Made by a program: the position numbers and the translations under genes
Assembly (NCBI GenBank): GCA_002294185.1
Contig: DBFD01000050.1
Coordinates: 210,707 to 254,823 of the forward strand
Length of the DNA stretch: 44,117 nucleotides
DNA from: Paracoccus sp. UBA889
Lineage (GTDB): Bacteria > Pseudomonadota > Alphaproteobacteria > Rhodobacterales > Rhodobacteraceae
Reading direction: 5' to 3'
Part shown: piece after piece, positions 41,431 to 44,117 of the stretch
Position numbering within the stretch: position 1 is the first letter of the stretch
How the letters are laid out: every line of letters starts with the position of its first letter
The notes under the pieces: generated by a model
What the model was told of the DNA's origin: nothing
Seen by the model: only the letters and a program-made list of their open reading frames with translations
Databases searched by the model: none

Positions 41431-41459
41431 TCTCTAAAGCCAGTCGCCGAGGGCGTCAA
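41431..41459 (-). promoter_or_regulatory. Promoter of tRNA-Leu
   Basis: On the minus strand TTGACG (41454-41459), 17 bases, TAGAGA (41431-41436). The predicted start lies about 8-10 bases before the mature 5' end. Confidence 0.65.
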
Positions 41460-41596
41460 TGGGGCCGCGCGAAAATTTTCGCCGCCGCTTCACGTCGCCG
41501 CGCGGCCCGGACCGCGCCGGGCAGGCTGCGGCTTGTCGGCGGGCGCCGGCTTGGCTATTGATCGCAGCGACAGGCGGCACGAAGGAGGCAGCGCTC

Positions 41597-42583
41597 ATGG
41601 CGAAACTGGTCACGATCTATGGCGGGTCGGGCTTTGTCGGCCGACAGGTCGCGCGGCTGATGGCCAAGCGCGGCTGGCGTGTGCGGATCGCCGTGCGCCG
41701 ACCCGACGAGGCGTTGTTCACACGCACCTACGGCGCGGTCGGTCAGGTTGTGCCGGTCCTTTGCAACATCCGCGACGAATTGTCGGTCCGCGCCGCGATG
41801 TCGGATGCCGAGGCGGTGGTCAATTGCGTCAACATCACGCAGGCGCAGGGCAAGAGCACCTTCGACAATATCTTTGATGAGGGTGCGTCCCATATCGCGC
41901 GAATTTCGGCCGAGACGGGGGTGGCGCGGATCGTCCACATTTCGGGGATCGGCGTGGATCCCGACTCGGACAGCCGCTATGTCGCAGCCAAGGCGCGGGG
42001 CGAGGCGGCGGTGCTGGAACACCGGCCCGATGCAGTGATCCTGCGGCCCTCGGTGATCTTCGGGTCCGGCGACAACTTCTTCAACCGCTTTGCCGCGATG
42101 TCGCGGCTGGGGCCGGTCATGCCCATCGCGGGGGCGAGGACGCGGATGCAGCCGGTCTTCGTCGATGACGTTGCACTGGCCGCGACAAAGGGCGCCACCG
42201 GAGAGGCGGAACCCGGAATCTATGAACTGGGTGGCCCCGACGTGATGACCCTGCGCGAAATCGTCGCCCGGACCCTGACCGTCGTTCACCGCCGCAGGCT
42301 GGTCCTGAACATGCCGTTCTGGATCGCCCGGATCGGTGCGACGATGCTGGACGGGGCGCAATACGTGTCTGGCGGGATGTTCACCAATACCGTGCTCAGC
42401 CGCGACCAGCTTGCGCTGTTGCGTCAGGACAATGTCGTTTCGCCAGAGGCCAGAGGTCTGAAGGATCTGGGAATCCAGCCGACCGCCGTCGAGGCGGTGC
42501 TGGACGATTATCTTTGGCGCTTTCGCCCGTCCGGGCAATATGACGCGATCAAGGATTCCGCCAAGAACCTGCGGAGCCTGTGA
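41597..42583 (+). CDS. NDUFA9-like NAD(P)-binding protein (complex I subunit family)
   Basis: A 328-residue atypical SDR with the nucleotide-binding motif GGSGFVG (9-15), [23 protein letters not shown] near residue 113 with the modified Y-x3-K, and [16 protein letters not shown]. It matches the alphaproteobacterial relatives of the mitochondrial complex I accessory subunit NDUFA9. In alphaproteobacteria it may bind respiratory complex I, but it could have another NADPH-dependent role. ATG 41597 follows GAAGGAGG. Its stop overlaps the uppP start by one base (TGATG). Confidence 0.88.
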   Translation: MAKLVTIYGGSGFVGRQVARLMAKRGWRVRIAVRRPDEALFTRTYGAVGQVVPVLCNIRDELSVRAAMSDAEAVVNCVNITQAQGKSTFDNIFDEGASHIARISAETGVARIVHISGIGVDPDSDSRYVAAKARGEAAVLEHRPDAVILRPSVIFGSGDNFFNRFAAMSRLGPVMPIAGARTRMQPVFVDDVALAATKGATGEAEPGIYELGGPDVMTLREIVARTLTVVHRRRLVLNMPFWIARIGATMLDGAQYVSGGMFTNTVLSRDQLALLRQDNVVSPEARGLKDLGIQPTAVEAVLDDYLWRFRPSGQYDAIKDSAKNLRSL

Positions 42584-43386
42584 TGGAATCCGATCCGATT
42601 GGCGCTGCGGTCCTCGGGATTCTCGAGGGCCTGACCGAATTCATCCCCGTTTCCTCGACCGGCCATGTCCTGCTGGCCGGGTATTTCCTGGGCTTCGCCT
42701 CGCCCGGCCGCGCCTTCGAGGTGATGATCCAGCTTGGCGCGGTGCTGGCCATCCTCAGCGTCTATTCGGCGCGGATCTGGTATTACCTTTCCACAGCACC
42801 GCGCGACGCCAGGTCGCGCCGCTTCATCGCGGCGGTGCTGCTGGCATTCGCTCCGGCGGTGGTCGTCGGCGTCGCGGCCTACGATATCATCAAGAAGGTC
42901 CTGTTCGAGACACCCGTGCTGATCGCCGTCATGCTGATCCTGGGCGGAATCGTGCTGCTTTTCGTCGATCGCTGGGCAAAAAACCCGCGCTATCAACGGG
43001 CCGACGAGTTCCCGCTGTCGATGGCCTTCAAGATCGGTGTGATCCAGACCCTTTCGATGATCCCCGGTGTCTCGCGGTCCGGTTCGACCATCGTCGCGGC
43101 GCTGCTTCTGGGGGCGGACCGGCGATCGGCGGCCGAATTTTCCTTTTTCCTGTCCATGCCGACGATGCTGGGCGCCTTCGTCTATGACTTCTACAAGAAT
43201 CGCGATGTGCTGGACGCGGCGGCGATGGGGGACATCGCCATCGGCTTCGTGCTTGCCTTTCTGACGGCGGTCCTCGTCGTGCGGTGGCTGCTGGGTTACG
43301 TCTCGCAGAACGGTTACGCGCTGTTCGCCTGGTGGAGAATCGTCGCCGGAAGCCTTGTCCTGCTGGCGCTTGCGGCTGGTAGGTAA
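42583..43386 (+). CDS. uppP: Undecaprenyl-diphosphatase
   Basis: A 267-residue integral membrane phosphatase (BacA type) that recycles undecaprenyl pyrophosphate to the lipid carrier of peptidoglycan synthesis, and gives bacitracin tolerance. Both family motifs are intact: [14 protein letters not shown] (15-28) and PGVSRSGST near residue 160. About seven to eight helices. ATG 42583 overlaps the upstream stop; GTG 42580 is an alternative. The stop TAA lies inside the first of two operator-like dyads. Confidence 0.95.
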   Translation: MESDPIGAAVLGILEGLTEFIPVSSTGHVLLAGYFLGFASPGRAFEVMIQLGAVLAILSVYSARIWYYLSTAPRDARSRRFIAAVLLAFAPAVVVGVAAYDIIKKVLFETPVLIAVMLILGGIVLLFVDRWAKNPRYQRADEFPLSMAFKIGVIQTLSMIPGVSRSGSTIVAALLLGADRRSAAEFSFFLSMPTMLGAFVYDFYKNRDVLDAAAMGDIAIGFVLAFLTAVLVVRWLLGYVSQNGYALFAWWRIVAGSLVLLALAAGR

Positions 43387-43397
43387 GTGTTACTGAC
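43383..43397 (+). promoter_or_regulatory. Operator-like dyad 1 upstream of gltD
   Basis: GTAAGT-GTT-ACTGAC, an inverted repeat of 6+6 bases (one mismatch) around three bases. It matches dyad 2 at 13 of 15 positions and lies 74 bases from it. A small hairpin CCAAA(T)CCG-GCT-CGGTTTGG follows at 43398-43417 and may serve as a weak uppP terminator. Confidence 0.6.
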
Positions 43398-43456
43398 CCA
43401 AATCCGGCTCGGTTTGGTCAGGTTTTGTCGTGCAGGGGCAGAAATCTTCAATTTAG

Positions 43457-43471
43457 GTCAGTGTAACTGAC
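43457..43471 (+). promoter_or_regulatory. Operator-like dyad 2 upstream of gltD
   Basis: GTCAGT-GTA-ACTGAC, a perfect 6+6 inverted repeat around three bases, 67 bases before the gltD start. Together with dyad 1 it defines GT(A/C)AGTGT(T/A)ACTGAC. A binding site for a dimeric regulator is likely; the regulator is unknown. Confidence 0.65.
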
Positions 43472-43538
43472 TTTTATTTCCCGCGCCCTTGGTTTATGCG
43501 GGCTGCGGGAGTTTCTGTCTTTGGAAGGTTGCGCAGCC

Positions 43539-44117
43539 ATGGCCACGCAGAAGATGTTGACATTCGTCTCGACCCCGCGCGAGATGCCGGAAAAGCGCGC
43601 CGCGGCGGAACGGGCCGAGGATTTTCACGAAATCTACCGCGAATACGCCGCCGCCAAGGCTGCCGAGCAGGCCGGGCGATGCAGCCAGTGCGGCGTGCCC
43701 TATTGCCAGAGCCATTGCCCGCTGCACAACAACATCCCCGACTGGTTGCGGCTGACCGCCGAGGGCCGTCTGGAAGAGGCTTACCGAGTCAGCCAGGCCA
43801 CCAATACCTTCCCCGAAATCTGCGGCCGCATCTGCCCCCAGGACCGGCTGTGCGAGGGCAATTGCGTGATCGAGCAATCCGGCCACGGCACCGTCACCAT
43901 CGGCGCGGTCGAGAAATACATCACCGATACCGCCTGGGACCGGGGCTGGGTGACGCCGTCGGTCCCGCGTCGGGAACGCGCCGAAAGCGTCGGCATCATC
44001 GGCGCGGGGCCGGGCGGCCTTGCTGCCGCCGACATGCTGCGCAAGCAGGGATTCCAGGTCACCATCTATGACCGTCACGACCGCGCGGGCGGGTTGCTGA
44101 CCTATGGCATCCCCGGC
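43539..44117 (+). CDS. gltD: Glutamate synthase small subunit, N-terminal part
   Basis: The first 193 residues of GltD, cut by the window end. The small subunit brings electrons from NADPH to the large subunit that makes glutamate from glutamine and 2-oxoglutarate. Seen here are the eight cysteines for the two low-potential 4Fe-4S clusters: C48, C51, C56, C60 (GRCSQCGVPYCQSHCP) and C95, C99, C105, C109 (EICGRICPQDRLCEGNC), then the FAD-binding loop IIGAGPGG (153-160). ATG 43539 follows TTGGAAGG. The two 15-bp dyads upstream suggest dedicated regulation. Confidence 0.93.
   Translation, partial: MATQKMLTFVSTPREMPEKRAAAERAEDFHEIYREYAAAKAAEQAGRCSQCGVPYCQSHCPLHNNIPDWLRLTAEGRLEEAYRVSQATNTFPEICGRICPQDRLCEGNCVIEQSGHGTVTIGAVEKYITDTAWDRGWVTPSVPRRERAESVGIIGAGPGGLAAADMLRKQGFQVTIYDRHDRAGGLLTYGIPG

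Overview
The window is a stretch of bacterial chromosome with very high GC and dense packing. Many genes overlap by 1-13 bases, often as ATGA or TGATG junctions. Protein types and gene order (DUF484-xerC-fsa facing priA, pgsA-moaD-moaE, prmA-msrA, a DUF1127 protein, plant-type GshA, an NDUFA9-like gene before uppP) point to an alphaproteobacterium of the Rhodobacterales, most like Paracoccus. This assignment is by recognition only; no search was run. I see no prophage, IS element, CRISPR array or plasmid gene, so most of the window reads as core genome. The first 6.7 kb is the most accessory-looking part.

Layout. 1-6.7 kb: a catabolic block with the end of a TctC binding protein, TctB, TctA, a two-domain 3-dehydroshikimate dehydratase, an unusual shikimate-dehydrogenase paralogue and an M20 amidohydrolase. 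6.7-9.3 kb: a two-domain glycosyltransferase (minus strand) and an unrecognised small protein. 9.4-14.5 kb: pgsA, moaD, moaE, a GNAT protein, a small membrane protein, gshA and two small membrane proteins. 14.7-19.4 kb: a DUF1127 protein, rsmE facing ubiA with 15 bases between start codons, an OmpA-like envelope protein and a coiled-coil membrane protein. 19.7-24.7 kb (minus strand): EamA exporter, prmA-msrA, DUF484-xerC and a transaldolase-like aldolase. 25-30 kb: priA, then a lytic transglycosylase, a histone-H1-like protein and a lipoprotein L,D-transpeptidase. 30.3-33.2 kb: a GlsB-type stress protein, an MFS exporter and an SDR. 33.4-39.2 kb: nadE, an exported protein of 18 MORN repeats, and an exbB-exbD-exbD-tonB operon. 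39.2-44.1 kb: mobA with a VOC dioxygenase-like gene, a DUF924 gene, tRNA-Leu(CAG), an NDUFA9-like gene coupled to uppP, and the start of gltD behind two matching operator-like dyads.

Functional themes are uptake and breakdown of a shikimate- or quinate-type compound, cell-envelope upkeep (uppP, PgsA, transglycosylase, transpeptidase, OmpA-like and MORN proteins), TonB energisation, molybdenum cofactor synthesis (moaD, moaE, mobA) and thiol/NAD metabolism (gshA, msrA, nadE). I found no clearly new multi-gene system. The best leads are the paired 15-bp dyads before gltD, the altered active site of the shikimate-dehydrogenase paralogue in its cluster, the MORN-repeat protein, and the palindrome cassette at 33.36 kb.
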